NCBI GenBank assembly: GCA_027186245.1
Contig: CP114487.1
Span: 868,001 to 932,000, forward strand
Length of the DNA: 64,000 bases
Origin: Coriaria nepalensis
Taxonomy: Eukaryota; Streptophyta; Magnoliopsida; Cucurbitales; Coriariaceae
Direction: 5' to 3'
A program made the translations under genes and the position numbers. Shown here one piece after another: positions 44,270 to 56,630 of the stretch (position 1 is the stretch's first letter; each line of letters starts with the position of its first letter). The notes under the pieces are model-generated. The model saw only the letters and a program-made list of their open reading frames with translations. It was not told where the DNA came from and made no database searches.

Positions 44270-45064
44270 AGGTTCGATCAAGAGCAATGGCTGGGTTTAT
44301 TCAGCTCACTGCTCGTTCAAGATTTTACTAGTGATTCGGCTTGGAATTGATTGAAAAATTGTTGGATTTTCTTCTGGGGCGAATCGAATCATGTCGATAC
44401 GATAAGAAACATGCTCAACTTCATCTTGGATTGCCTGAAATCCTTTCTGTTCCGCGACGGTTCGATACGAACTTTACGAACCCGATAAACCCATCTCAGT
44501 CGGTTCGAATCACGAGCATTTTCAACGGCCACTGGAACGATACGCAGAATTGTCAGGGCCTGAATTCTTTGAGAAGCGCAGGGTTTCAGAGCTTGTTGAA
44601 GAAGTACTTTTCAAAAGACAGTTCCAGACACTTTGATACTGAACTCCGGTCTACACGACGGTGTTTACTGGCGGAATTTAAGAGCGTTCTCTGCTGGAGC
44701 AGAGTTTGCGGCGGCGTCGTTTTGGGCAGAGGTAATGGAGTCGGTGAAGCAGAGGGGTCTGCCGGTTCCGAAAGTTCTGTACAGGACCACTATTGCGACT
44801 GGTGGGTAAGATCGTTGGTGTTTAATCCGAGCAAAAATGGAGGCACTTAATGGGGTCGTTTTGGATCAATTTAAAAGATTTGGGGTTCTTTCTGGTGTTA
44901 TTGATGATTTTGACATGACCTATCCGTGGCAGTTCAATAACTAGAGTAACGATGGTGTTCATTACAGCCGTGCTCCGGCGAATATGCTGTGGAGGGATGG
45001 GCAAATTGGGCATCAATATTTTGTTGATCTTCTTAATGCCCTTTGCTCAAGTAGCCATCGGCCA
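44270..45064 (+). pseudogene. Degraded plant SGNH-like protein gene
   Basis: Pieces of one conserved protein are read in at least three frames: SNGWVYSAHCSF (about 44284); a WGESNHVDTIRNML block resembling a GDS-type SGNH motif; VRITSIFNGHWND; LNSLRSAGFQSLLKKYF; GLHDGVYWRNLRAFSAGAEF (about 44650); VKQRGLPVPKVLYRTTIATG; NPSKMEALNGVVLDQF; GVIDDFDMTYPWQFNN followed by a TAG; and NDGVHYSRAPANMLWRDGQI with GHQYFVDLLNALC. I recognise the pattern from an uncharacterised plant family but cannot name it. Frame changes near 44350, 44420, 44640 and 44820 plus the stop make it non-functional. Confidence 0.72.
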
Positions 45065-46083
45065 CGGAGAGTTTTTGCAGAAAGTTTTTAAAATTTTTTC
45101 CTTTTCTTAAAACATGTCATTAATTAAGTTGTTGAATATTAGAACTAGTTATATTTATGAGGCAGTGAATTGCATATACTGTACAAGTATACGTTACTCT
45201 GATGGATCGGATTATGTCTTTTTTTTTTTTTTTGGTTAATTGTATCAATTTCATATGATTTGGGTAAGAAAGCTAATAATTGAAAGATTTGGCCATTTGA
45301 GATTTTAAATGGACACAGGCGATGGGTCGGATTCCCTTAAGAGAGAAGGAGTCTAGGTTGGATTGCATGGCACTTGTGCACCTCATGCTATCCGTGCCGT
45401 CCATGTAGATTCAACATCTTGGGTAAGTTACATTACCAGAAACGAAACACGTAGGTCAAAATGCAGAACATGCGTGACCTACGTGTTTTTTATTTTATTT
45501 TTTATTTCTTTCCACCTGCTTCTTTCCTCCCCCTCTCACTCTCCCTCTCTCCCTCCCTCATGTTTTCTTTTCTTTCTTTTGTATCATATCTCTATTACCG
45601 CATGTTCGAAACTTTGAATCTTTATTCTTAAAAGGTAAATGTTGAATCCATTTGAGCTCATAAATTTGTTGGAACTCACTAACCCATTTTCCGTTAAAAA
45701 TAAATCCAGTATATTTTCAAAACTCCTGATGATTTGAATTGGTGAGAATGCGAAGAAAGACCAACAAAAAAGAAAGAATGAAGATGATCTTGCAATCTTA
45801 CCTCAAAGAGAAGCTAATAGGTTGAAAGCGATGCTAGAATCAATGCCGAAGAACCCTTCTCTGAATAATTTGGTAAGCGTCCTAAAACTTTCTAGTAACT
45901 CTATGTGTCGAAAGTCCATTCACAAGTCGATGTCCTTTGAGCCTCTGGTAACTATAAGGGTTGAAAGCTTCTTCATAGGTCGCTTTCAACCTGTAAAGTA
46001 ACTCTAATGGTCGAATGCCCTTCACAAATCGAGATCTTTTAAAGTAACTCTAACTCTAAAATACAAAACCCTCACAAGTATTT
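45065..46083. other. Spacer with a degenerate tandem repeat
   Basis: AT-rich. Around 45893-46065 there are three diverged units of about 47-57 bp, each beginning TAACT and containing GTCGAA/TTGAA then TTCACAA/TTCATAG and TCG. No gene was found. Confidence 0.45.
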
Positions 46084-47280
46084 GGCATCTACAGTGGGAT
46101 ATCGAAGATGCCTATGATTAGTACAATGACTATAGAAGTGATATTGGGTTCAACGTTCCTAAAAGTGACCAACGTATAAGCAAGGGTAGATTGACGAATA
46201 AGAGGTTTCTCTACCACAAGAAATGGGTAAGAGAATTGAGAGATCTACATACCAATGTTGTGAGGGAACGACAAGAGACAAGGTGCGATTGTGCTACACA
46301 TTTTTAAGTTTGACTACAAATAAATGGAAAGTATTATGCTTATAGCTGGAACACAATTCATAACTATGAGATGATAATACTATCAAAAAAGCATTTGCTC
46401 TGGTCACAAAGAGGTATAAACAAGTTCCAACATATTGAGATCAACGCTATAGAGGGGCTGCCATTCACCCGAAGTAAGCTTATGATTTGATGGTTGATAT
46501 GGTTGGTAGAAGAGATCAGATGAGGTTCACGCGATCTGACTTTAAAAATTATCTCAGCAATCGACAAAGCTTGGATATGAAGTATGGTGTGAGCGTCGGC
46601 CTTTAAAACTGGCTTGGTAGTCAACATGAAAATGACTCGTAATTTTTTAGCAGAAATCAGTTTGATGAGGAGGATCACATGACTAATATATTTTAGGCAG
46701 ACCACTACATGCGGAATGACTATGTAATTTTCAGAGACTTTATCTCTTTCAATATGACATACCAGACAAATAATAAAAATAGGCCTCTTGGGATTTTCGT
46801 GGGTCTGAACCACCATTGGCAGTGGTTTGTTTAGGGCCTATCTGCTTTTTGATGAGATGATTGATTCATTGGTTATTCACCACATTTGTTGAATGTATGT
46901 CTGGCAAGGCGTCAATATCGTTATTCACTGATCAAGATGCAGTGATGTTGGCTGCAATCTCTACGGTCCTTAAAGACACACCACTTCCTTATGTATGACA
47001 TATAGAATAAAATGCAAAGAAAAATCTTGGTGGACTACTAGAGAACAAAGCTTTCAAGCAAGATTAAGGGAGACTTTTATTTGGTAGTTCGGTGGAAGAT
47101 TTTGAGACAGCATAGGCTCGGATATTAGATACTCATAATTTACATGATAACAAATTATTGCAAAGAATTTACGGGAGGCATGAGAAGTGGGCACAAACAT
47201 ATGAGATAAATATTTTATGTTCATATAAAATGACCACACAAGTGAGTGAAAGTTTCAACTCTCATCTTCAAGTCATTTGA
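46084..47280 (+). pseudogene. FAR1/FHY3-type (MULE transposase-derived) pseudogene
   Basis: The first part (46095-46330) matches a FAR1 DNA-binding domain with IGFNVPKSDQ-like, KKWVRELRDLHTNVVRERQE and TRCDCATHF segments. The later part matches the MULE transposase core: FWADHYMRNDYVIFRDFISF (frame-shifted), FVGLNHHWQ, MSGKASISLFTDQDAVMLAA, then HI.NAKKNLGG with two stops, FETA.ARILDTHNLHDN, LLQRIYGRHEKWAQTYEINI and SESFNSHLQ. At least five stops interrupt these blocks. FAR1/FHY3 proteins are light-signalling factors domesticated from Mutator-like transposases. I cannot tell a dead FRS gene from a dead MULE, since no terminal repeats were found. Confidence 0.85.
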
Positions 47281-49549
47281 ATTCTGAGATGAATATGTAT
47301 ACAATACCTTATATGTTTTATATTTTACATCTTATAAACAAAATATATATTGGAGCTTCTATATTCATACCAAAACAGAAAGTTCACTAAGACAAGGTGT
47401 TATCCAATGATCGAATGGGCAATTATTGTGAAATCCTTCTAAAGGACTTTATCCACTCTAATCTAAAAAGTTTAAATAAAGAAAAGAATGAGTATAAAAC
47501 TCAATGAGAGATAACTATAACACTTAAAGAGTAAAAACCATACAAAGAAATAATTTCTTTAAAACCTTCTCAACTAACATGTTTTCATAGAATAACAAAG
47601 ATTTACATCAATTATGTATAAATCACTAAATCAAATCATTCATAATACTAATATTAAGCATACATCATGTCCTATATAATCCAGTTATATAAAATACCTC
47701 TACTAAGATGTCTATCTACATCAGCGATCCAAATCTATATCACATGCATTCATAATGCTAGTAGACCGTACTAGCAACCACTAAATTAAAGATTCCATAC
47801 TTTAATATGTTGCGGACAATTTAATTCATTTTCTATAATCTTAATCCTCTCGTACTAATACAAGATTATAGTCACATTAATGAATTTAGAATTTTCTTAT
47901 ATTTATTCATATTATTCGATAATAATATATTCACAACAATAATATAAAAAAAAATGTCACTTTTATTAATTTCAATAAAACAATTCTTATTACATGTTTT
48001 TCGGGAACCATGCTCAACATATATATCATATAATCAAATGGGTGTAGGATTCAAGAGGATGTCTGTGGCATTTTGCTCATACCAAAATACTTTCACAAGA
48101 AATTTAATATGTGGGACCATTATAATAACGCCTCATCGCTACTTCTCCACTAACAGGATGATACATACATTAATCATTTCATGTAGCACTAACCTGCCAC
48201 ACAAATAATCACAATCCAATAATAGAGAATAATAGGTGCACATAGTTCATTAAACCTAATACTGGAGTGGGGTTTAGTTATAAAAATCTCAAATACATTT
48301 CAAATCCATATAATACATAGTATACAAAATAGAAAGCATTTATAATCTACTGCATTTATATAAGCTCATGATGATCAAATACTTATTTTTCATTGCTAAG
48401 TCTCATTGTTTCAGTGCCATAGAAGTTTATATGATAGCTTAAAAAAATATACTTATATCATGCTTTCAATTATAAGCATAAACAATAAAATCATCATTTC
48501 AACTCAAATACCTTTTAGAAATCAATCAAATATAGTAAAGGTCATGAACTATAAAATTTAACTCTTATCAACTAATATACTACAACTATTAACTCATTTT
48601 TGGCTTCCAATGGCTCTAATCAGTTCAAACACCAGAATGAGTGGTATGACGATATTCTAATAGTTCTAAACACCAAAACATGCAAAGATAGATAATGTGA
48701 TCTTTAAGAATGTTCAATTCAATTTAAATAACAAAAATTACTAAACTAAACTTTATATATCTTTTTCAAGTTCTATTCTCGCTATAAATATCCAAAATGC
48801 AAAATGCAATGCACTAGGCCACCTCATTTTGGCTAAATGGTTTGTTTAGCATCTGAAATGCTACAATCAATGTCATCTCACTATTATACGGTTCTAAGAG
48901 TAATATGGCAATACCTATATGTTCACATGCTCATATTATACAATTGCAACCTCATAGTGCTTAGTTTGCTGGTTTTTTAAAATTTGAGTCTTATTCTACT
49001 TAAAGAATGCAACTAGCACATAGGTACTAAAGATTAGGGTTCTAAAAATATAATCATCATCATTATAGTTATTTTTTAAGAAATATACAGATTAAGACAT
49101 CAAACAAAATCTAAGCTTTGCTAAATTGTAAAAGCTTTAGAATTGCAAGTAAAAAGACATTTGGCTTTAGAATTGCAAGTTAAAGGGATGAAAATGAAGA
49201 GAAATTATGAAGTTTCATTCACTTCGAGTAGGAGACCAAAATGATCAGATTGTGATGACTAATGCTCATTTTACACTTTTCTCTTTATTAGGACACTTGC
49301 CGGATATTTGACACTCTAATAAGCTTCAAATGATGATTAAGCACAAAAAAAATGATCCCTTTTAAATATAGGCTTAGGGCTTAATATAGATAATTGTTAA
49401 TTTAATATTGAATGGCTAACTAATTAAAGCTCAGAAAATCATTTATAGGTCTCTAACTTAAGCTTACAAGCAAGCACCTGAAATGCAAGTTTTAATGTAA
49501 TATCTAGTATGATAGAACTACTATAAAAAAAAATAATATATGAAGCTTC
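47281..49549. other. AT-rich spacer of unknown origin
   Basis: About 2.3 kb of AT-rich DNA. A plus-strand frame at about 47954-48208 is open but unlike any family I know. The stretch may be non-coding transposon sequence, but I could find neither terminal repeats nor domains. Confidence 0.4.
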
Positions 49550-50180
49550 TTATGTAAAAAAGATGAATGAGGCATCATATGATATGTCTGTGCCATTTGA
49601 TGGATATACATTTTTCATATCTAGAAGGTCATTTACCTGAACTTCTACTGCATCCTCAACACTTTCCATATTTGCTCGATCATTTTCGAGAATCTCGCAA
49701 AGTGCATCGTAGTGAGAGTAGGGTTTGTCCTTGAACTGTTGGTCACCCTTACGAGACTGCAAGATAAATACAAAAATAACGATTCATAATAATATTCAAG
49801 CAAATCATAAAAATATATTCGATAAAACCACTGTACTTTAACATTCAAGTACTCTGCCCATACAAATGACTTTACCCATACACATTTTTCTCGTCGTTCC
49901 ATCCAAACCCAAACTGATTGATAAGATCTTTACATATAACAGGTTGACTTTTGAGGGTCTTAATTTTTGACTTAATATATGGATCTCCTTTGATCTCGGA
50001 TCCTTTCAAAGTATTTCTTAGTATTACTTCAACCTCAGCTATATATCCACTTTCGAAACCATTACCCTGTATGAACTTCTTGAGGCATTTGGCCTCCAAA
50101 AGCGCTTCGATTAGTTTCTCGTCCTCTATTGCAGTCCATGGCCCCTTGTTCTTTCCACGTCCTATTTTTTGTTCCTCCAT
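49550..50180 (-). pseudogene. Myb/SANT-like DNA-binding domain gene, degraded
   Basis: The minus strand opens MEEQKIGRGKNKGPWTAIED, followed by EKLIEALLEAKC, NGFESGYIAEVE, YIKSKIKTLKSQ and NQFGFGWNDEK. This is the pattern of plant Myb/SANT-like domains (Myb_DNA-bind_3), common in L10-interacting and PIF/Harbinger-associated proteins. After NDEKN the frame changes by one base to KCVWVKSFVWAEYLN. An intron then joins to SRKGDQQFKDKPYSHYDALC, the usual second exon, and the frame ends shortly after. The segment between the WNDE and VWAEY blocks is shorter than usual. Domain identity is firm; whether anything is still made is doubtful. Confidence 0.72.
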
Positions 50181-51943
50181 TCATCTTTTTTCATCTATGT
50201 GTTCCATATCTTGCAACTATTAACGATAAATTAGCATAACATTAACATGACATATAAGTCTTACAGTAGAGCAATTCACATATCATTTCAAATTTCATTC
50301 TACAATCAATATATATTTAGGTCAATCAAGAATATAATATAGTCTTAATGAATGATGTGTTCTACCATTGATTTTTTGGAAGTGGAAAAAAATAAAACAC
50401 CAATCTAAATTACTTTAGATTGTTCTAACTGTGTATCTACACTACTTCTTTCTTTCTCAAGAGCTTATAAGAGGGAAAAGAAGGAGGTTAGGATCGGAGG
50501 CTGAGATGGAGAACATCGGACGGAGAACATCGGATAGTTAATAACAGAATAATAAATATTAATTTTAATCCCACTTCCAATTTCACAGTTATTAACCAAA
50601 CATGCCATTAAATTTTATGATTTCTCACTATCTAATCAATTGTTGACATAAATTGCCAATTATTGACTTGTAACATGCCAACTTTGTTTTTTTTTGTTTT
50701 TTTTTTTTTTTTTGGTAGGGCCTGAACCAGCCCATATAATCGTGTGGGTAGGTCGAGCAACCCAAATAGGTAGGGGCTAACGGAGCCTTGTCCCAGGTGA
50801 CAATAATGCTCCCAAAAAAGATTCCACGACAAAGCATTGTTCTAGCCCACAAATTATTCAGGCCGACATATTTAACCCAATGGAAACTCCCATCACCGAT
50901 CCACTGTAATTTTGGCCCAGAATTTACTACGCGTCGTTTTCATGTATGAGGGAGGCGGGTAAGAGGCGCTAAAGTGGGAAAGAAAGCGCGGAATAAGAAA
51001 CGACAAAGCCACCTTGTTTCATAGTAAGCTTTCCGACCAACATAATCTTCAAGAAACCGCATTTTTTTTTTTAATGTATAATCTTCAGCACAACAATGAG
51101 GACAAACAATATAGTAAATTTAGAGAAATTAGAGTATAATAAATATTTATATATTTAGAGAAATTCATAATTTACCCCTAAGTATTTTAAAATGATTTTT
51201 TGTGAATCCGCCATTGCCTCCTGCCCCATTTTTTAGCTTATGATCCCATTCAATTTATCTCTTGACAACTGGGTTTTAAAGGATGTTTAGCAAATTCTGA
51301 CAGAAAGGCTTGGTTTATAATGATATTTCCATTGATAGAAATCTAATGTTGGATGAGATGGTCTAAAAGTTGCATATAAAAGTAGCAGCACAGAGAAAAG
51401 TAGAAAGAGGTTGCTTGGTTTTGAAAAATGAAGAGGAGTAAAACAAAAGCAATGGCAATCATGACAGTCGGAAGGTGGAGGGGTGATCATGGTTAGTCAT
51501 TTGTGAAGAGACCTCATGATATGAAAGTTCCCATGGCAATGTGGTTTCTATTTACTTTATTTTTCCTTTTCCTAACAAACACTTATTTTAAAAGGAAAAA
51601 AGGCAACTCTCTGCTTCTTTTTCTATACATTTTGGTAGAAACCCTTCTTTTGCTGTTGAATCCTGCAGATCTTTTGGGCCATACCGATCCCTTTTCATCA
51701 AAGGGTCAATTATATTCTTCAACTCTGTAAACATGTCCTTAAAATCACAGCCATAAATAATTAACACATGACCTGAGGCTATAAACAAAACTTGTATAAG
51801 ACTATTAGTTGTGTGAGAGAAAAAGGTATAAGAGACTTCAGGTACAAGTTTACTTGTCTTTATATGCATCAAGATTCATCAAACAATGGTTGGTTCAAGG
51901 TTTAAGAAAATGGACTGGAAACTTCAAGTCACTTACTGGAAAA
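50181..51943. other. Spacer before the small unknown gene
   Basis: AT-rich spacer with a long T-run (50686-50713) and no recognised gene. A minus-strand frame at 51287-51490 with a hydrophobic centre does not match a known peptide family. Confidence 0.45.
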
Positions 51944-52396
51944 ATGCCTGGTTTCGGCATTTTCCCTCTTGGAGGTTGCTTCGACAGACATAGAGACCAT
52001 ACTCAAGCGGCCAGGCTCGGCACGAGGGTCTGGAATCTAAGCGACAATTCAGTGGAGTTACAAATAAGGGTAGGATCAATATTGAAAAAGATTCACACTT
52101 TAAAGCCTGGATCGTCTAAGAGGTTGAAATACAACAGCATTTGCAAAGCCTATATGCCACCCAACAACGGCGGCAAAAGCACCGGGGCTATGAAAAACTT
52201 GTTGTATTACTATGATGAGACATGTCACCCGTATGTTTGGGTTCATGAAAGTGGAGGTGATTCTCTTAGGATGGTTAAGCAGCAGTACATTAGTCTTGAT
52301 GATCTTAGAGATTGTTCCGAGATCAGAATCTTTAGAGATCATCAACGTGGTGGTTGCATCTCTGTTCGGAAGAAACCGAGGCCCGATTTCTGTTGA
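51944..52396 (+). CDS. Small conserved-looking protein of unknown function
   Basis: An open frame of 150 residues starting MPGFGIFPLGGCFDRHRDHT and ending in KKPRPDFC before TGA. The frame stays open 135 bases upstream but has no other ATG, so I use this one; a spliced upstream exon is possible. The protein is basic, with no signal peptide or membrane span. It looks genuine because of its balanced composition and ordered blocks such as GTRVWNLSDNSVELQIRVGS, LKPGSSKRLKYNSICKAYMP, YYYDETCHPYVWVHESGGD and LRMVKQQYISLDDLRDCSEI. It carries a basic end (RDHQRGGCISVRKKPRP). I do not recognise the family with confidence and assign no function. Confidence 0.65.
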   Translation: MPGFGIFPLGGCFDRHRDHTQAARLGTRVWNLSDNSVELQIRVGSILKKIHTLKPGSSKRLKYNSICKAYMPPNNGGKSTGAMKNLLYYYDETCHPYVWVHESGGDSLRMVKQQYISLDDLRDCSEIRIFRDHQRGGCISVRKKPRPDFC

Positions 52397-53033
52397 TTTA
52401 TTAGTGATTTGCTTGTGAGTTGTTTAGGGTATGTTATTCAGTTATTGTGCTGGTGTGGTGGTTGATTACAATTTACAAGTTAGGTAAGCTTGTTAGTCTA
52501 ATCCACATTGTCTTTCTCAGACAATCCTTTTTCCTGGTTTTGTGTGTTAGCGATGTGTATCAGAAATCTTATAAAAGTACAGAATTTCTGTAAGAATGTT
52601 AAGGTGGTAATAGAAGTTGGTGTCTGATGAGAAATTCTTGGCACAATTTCATTTGTCGGTAACAAATGCATACTCACGTAAGAATTATCGTGCAGTTTAC
52701 CAAAGATGATCTTTGACCAAAAAGCAAAATCCCCATAGTTGCGTTTAGTTATATGATTTATTAACGACATGTCGTTATTTTAGTGAGAACGACAGGTAAG
52801 ATCGTTGTAAAGCGTTAAAATACATGACGTAAAAGTGAAACGACGTGTGTTTATTACAATCGTTATCATTCCGCAATGGGAATTGTGAATTTGTGAGTGC
52901 GACTGAGTCAATAACTCGTGAAACAGAGCAGAGGACTGCTGCTCTGTACATCTCCTCCTCTATCAACACGCAAACTACTTTTCTCTTCTTCCCTCCTCCT
53001 CCGATCTATCATTCTCTATCCTCTCTCGCTAGA
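52397..53033. other. Spacer and leader of the LUL gene
   Basis: Short intergenic region. A CT-rich leader (52950-53025) precedes the LUL ATG. No other gene was found. Confidence 0.5.
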
Positions 53034-54871
53034 ATGGGTGTTTCTTCAAGCAACAGAAGACGGCACAACAATCCACCACCTCGCGGCCACTACCTCTCCT
53101 CCTCTTACTATTACCCCTCCGAACCCTCTTCTCTACCTCCGCCGCCTCTTCCTCCCCCTCCTCCTCCCCATAACCACCACTACGCTACTCCCAATCCAAC
53201 TATGATCTCCCCAACGTCAACCGCTGCCGCCGGCTATCCTCCACCGCACCATAACCCTTATCCTGCACCCCCTCCTCCTCTGCCGCCGCCTAACTCCTAC
53301 TACTATTCCGGCGGGTACAATTCCTGCAATTACGCCAGCTCTACAATCGGTCGGTTCAATTACCACCCTTACTACGCCAATCAGAGTAGTAGTAATGGGC
53401 GGTCTGCAATTCGGCCCCATGTGGCGGGTCCCACATTGCCGCCACCTGCGCCTGTGCCTTACGTTGACCACCAGCAAGCGAAGAAGGTAAAAAATGATGT
53501 GAATGTGCATAAAGATACTCTGCGTCTTGAGGTAGATGAGCAAAATCCCGATCATCACTTGGTTTCTTTCGTTTTTGATGCCTTATTTGATGGCAGGTAA
53601 CTTTATGTTATTTCTAGTTGGATGGATCTGTTGTTTATTGATTTCGCCATCTGTTCTCATATTAATCTGTCTGGGTTTCTGGGGTGGCGATGGATTGAGT
53701 TTCTGAATGTGATTTAGGGTTCAGTAATAGCTCAGTACAATCAATTAGGTTCTACCTGTAAACAGGTTTGATAATTTGATTGAGCTCTATGGCCGTGCAT
53801 GCTTAGGCTATGCTTAACTTAAGTTTAGCTAGTTGATTTTCATCTTAATTCCTCTATAATTAGAAAGGAATAAAATGCCACTTTGTGCTGTCAATTTTTA
53901 CACAGCCCCTGAATGGCTTCTCTTGTTAGTGCGAGTTAAATCTAACTGAGAATCGGCTTCTAATACTATGATTCCAAGTAATGAGGATGTGCAGAGAGTC
54001 TCTTAGAATTATGAGGATGTCATCGAGATTACAATTTCATTCAAAATCACTAACCACTTGTCCATTTTCTTGAAGATTTATAATCGATCTGATTATCTCT
54101 CTTCTCTTGTGTTTTCCGATACACAGCATTACAATCTTCTACTTTGCCAAGGAAGAATTAAACTGTAGATTTGTTCCGAATTTCCCAGAAGCATTCACCC
54201 CAGTAAAAGTCCCATTTCGGAAAGGTCCAGGCCAGAAATTTCTCCAGCCTTCAGGGACAGGCATCGACTTAGGATTCTTCGATTTGGACGATCTCGCAAA
54301 ACCATCGCCTGGAGAAGAGGTCTTCCCTCTTGTCATATCAGCTGAGACAACCTTTCCATCCCAGTCTTTGGATGATGGTGGAGATAGTGGGGCCAAGCCT
54401 CCTCTACCTGATACTACTTCTCATATACAGATCACTCAAGCTGTCCTAGAAAAACAAAATGGCAGCCCATTCCAAGTTCGGGTAGTTAGGCAGTTACTAT
54501 GGATCGATAAGGTCCGCTATGAACTCCGTGAGATATTCGGATTAGCTACCTCTTCGGAAATGGGTTTTGACGATAATGACCCTGGAAAGGAGTGTGTAAT
54601 TTGCATGACCGAACCTAAGGATACTGCTGTCATTCCTTGCCGACATATGGTGAAAATTCAACCATTTTGTTTTCCGTTTCTAAACGTTCTTAATTTTTCA
54701 ATTCCTATACCATGTTCTTCTCGCTCTAAATTTGTTGTAATATCTTGTATCTTGCAGTGCATGTGCAGTGGTTGTGCCAAGGAACTGAGACGTCAAACAA
54801 ATAAGTGCCCGATATGTCGTCAACCCATTGAAGAACTTATAGAGATCAAGATAAATAATGGTGATCAGTGA
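53034..54871 (+). CDS. LUL: LUL/LOG2-type RING E3 ubiquitin ligase (Mahogunin-like)
   Basis: Three exons, 53034-53596, 54127-54649 and 54758-54871, all GT-AG, give 399 residues. The start MGVSSSNRRRH carries Gly2 in a good N-myristoylation context, as in LOG2. The first 150 residues are Pro/Tyr/His-rich. The middle is the conserved DAR2-type domain of Mahogunin homologues (DTLRLEVDEQNPDHHLVSFV, FDALFDGSITIFYFAKEELN, VPFRKGPGQKFLQPSGTGID, SPFQVRVVRQLLWIDKVRYE). The C-terminus is a C3HC4 RING (CVICMTEPKDTAVIPCRHM, then CMCSGCAKELRRQTNKCPIC). LOG2 ubiquitinates partners at the plasma membrane in amino-acid export signalling; LUL paralogues are less well known. The HIPP gene follows directly, an order I recall for AT5G19080-19090 and AT3G06140-06130. 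Which LUL this is cannot be settled by eye. Confidence 0.94.
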
Positions 54872-56289
54872 TAAAGTTTTCTCCTTTTATTACAGAAATT
54901 CATTCTACTTATGTGTCTTATCTTGTAAAATTTCTCTTACATAGCTTCTGGCCATGATTTGGTTTTGGTATTTTGTTTTTGTACATTGTACTACTTACTA
55001 TGGCACCTGATTCGAGCGCCATGAAAGTATGTGACTAAAAATGTTGTATGTTTTCTACATCCAACTTCCACTTATATGAAAATTTCTTACAAGTACTGTC
55101 ATTTTATGACCTTATGCTAAGCTGCGATTAATCTTTGTTGATGCTACAATACTGATCCCCTAATCCCCTATCAGAGTTGGCTCACTTTTTTGTGTTCAAT
55201 CTTTCTAAAGTCGAATCGGTCGATCTACCGTAAGGTAAACATAATTCCCATTACCAATCATACAGGTAGAGAAGGCAATCGGTCCTTACAAAGAACTTTC
55301 AGCAAAAATGGCAACGCCTACATATTCATCACGAGAAAGTATCTTTTATCTTGTTACTACAGACAAGCCATTACACATCGTATGCTGTAAAAAGTCAAAT
55401 GCAAAGTGTCTTGGATGAAAGAAAGACATTAACTTTTTCGCTTGTTAGAGTATACACAAGCTACACACTTCAGAGCACCCATTAAAGGGTCCTCCTCCAT
55501 GTGGGCCTATAATGCATGATTGATCCCTTTAAAATGCATTTTTGTCAAAATATGGAAGAAAATACCACCACTTTCTTTTCCCGGTAAGAAAATTTAAAAA
55601 TAAAATAAATAAAATAAATATATAGTACACTACATCCAACCCACTTATTACCCGTATAGTGGTTTAGGTTTGGATTAAATGTGTTGTGGGTCATCACGCA
55701 ATATTTGTGGGCAGGTGTTTTGCTGGGCTTATGTCAATTTTTGGTTGAAAATGGGCCTTCTGGGTTAAGCCCTTTTAAGATAGGTTGGGGTTAGGTAATA
55801 TAAACTCAGTGGGTCCCGGTTCTCTTTGTGTTTTTTTTTTTTTTTTAAATAAATAAAATTATATTTATCATAATGAATCATGAAAATCACCTGTTCATTA
55901 AAAGCGGTGCTGTATCGTCTTGAAGATGCGTATGAGCTTTTCACCGATGACAAACTCTCGTTATCACGTGTACAATTGTACTTCTGTTCCGTATTCTCTT
56001 AACAATTTCTATTTTCTATACATATATATACATATATATATATTTTTTCTTTTCCTTATATAATTGTACTGATAATCATAGTTAAAGATAATTATGAGAA
56101 GAGTCGTATACATACCAAGAACAGTTACTAGGGTAGGAGGAGAGTCATAAACATATATATATAATTGTTTATTGTTCAGAGAAACACCGTGCCTAGTTTA
56201 CATAGCTTTTTAATGGAGTAGCAAAGAAAATGCCAATAAATAAAGCGCCCAAAAGATAGAAAGAGTAATGCCTTGGACCTCCCCCTCTC

Positions 56290-56322
<33 letters not shown>

Positions 56323-56630
56323 ACATTTCTCATCCTGAAACAGAGGAAGCAGGGTCGATCAGAGAAGGTTCAATGACCACCCACTGACTGTAGCCTCTCC
56401 CTCTCGAATAAATTTTTTCCTTTCTTTTTGATTTTCTGGGTTTTGTGGAGAAAAAAGGCTGGAACCGGAGAAGGACGGAATTCTTGTAATCTAAAAAAAT
56501 AAATGAAAATCACGAGACCTCTGTTTTAGCTACTTCTGCTTCTCAGATCTATAACCATACTACCACCTTCTTCTTTTTTTCTTCCTTCATTGTTGTACGT
56601 ATTCTGTCTGCATTGTTTGAGTGGAAAGCA
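54872..56630. other. Spacer and leader of the HIPP gene
   Basis: AT-rich spacer with T-runs (55829-55846) and short TA tracts, then a CT microsatellite at 56287-56322 and a pyrimidine-rich leader before the HIPP ATG. No gene was found. Confidence 0.5.
56287..56322 (+). repeat. (CT)n microsatellite in the HIPP leader region
   Basis: About 18 CT units about 310 bases upstream of the HIPP ATG; probably in or near the 5' UTR. Confidence 0.9.

Noticed and set aside
47954..48208. 84-codon plus-strand frame
   Set aside because: No similarity recognised; AT-rich flanks without splice or promoter signals; chance opening is likely.
51287..51490. Possible secreted peptide on the minus strand
   Set aside because: The hydrophobic stretch follows a Cys/His-rich start, which is atypical for a signal peptide, and no known peptide motif is present.
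51809..51943. Longer N-terminus for the 150-residue unknown protein
   Set aside because: The extension starts with TTG and has no ATG before 51944.
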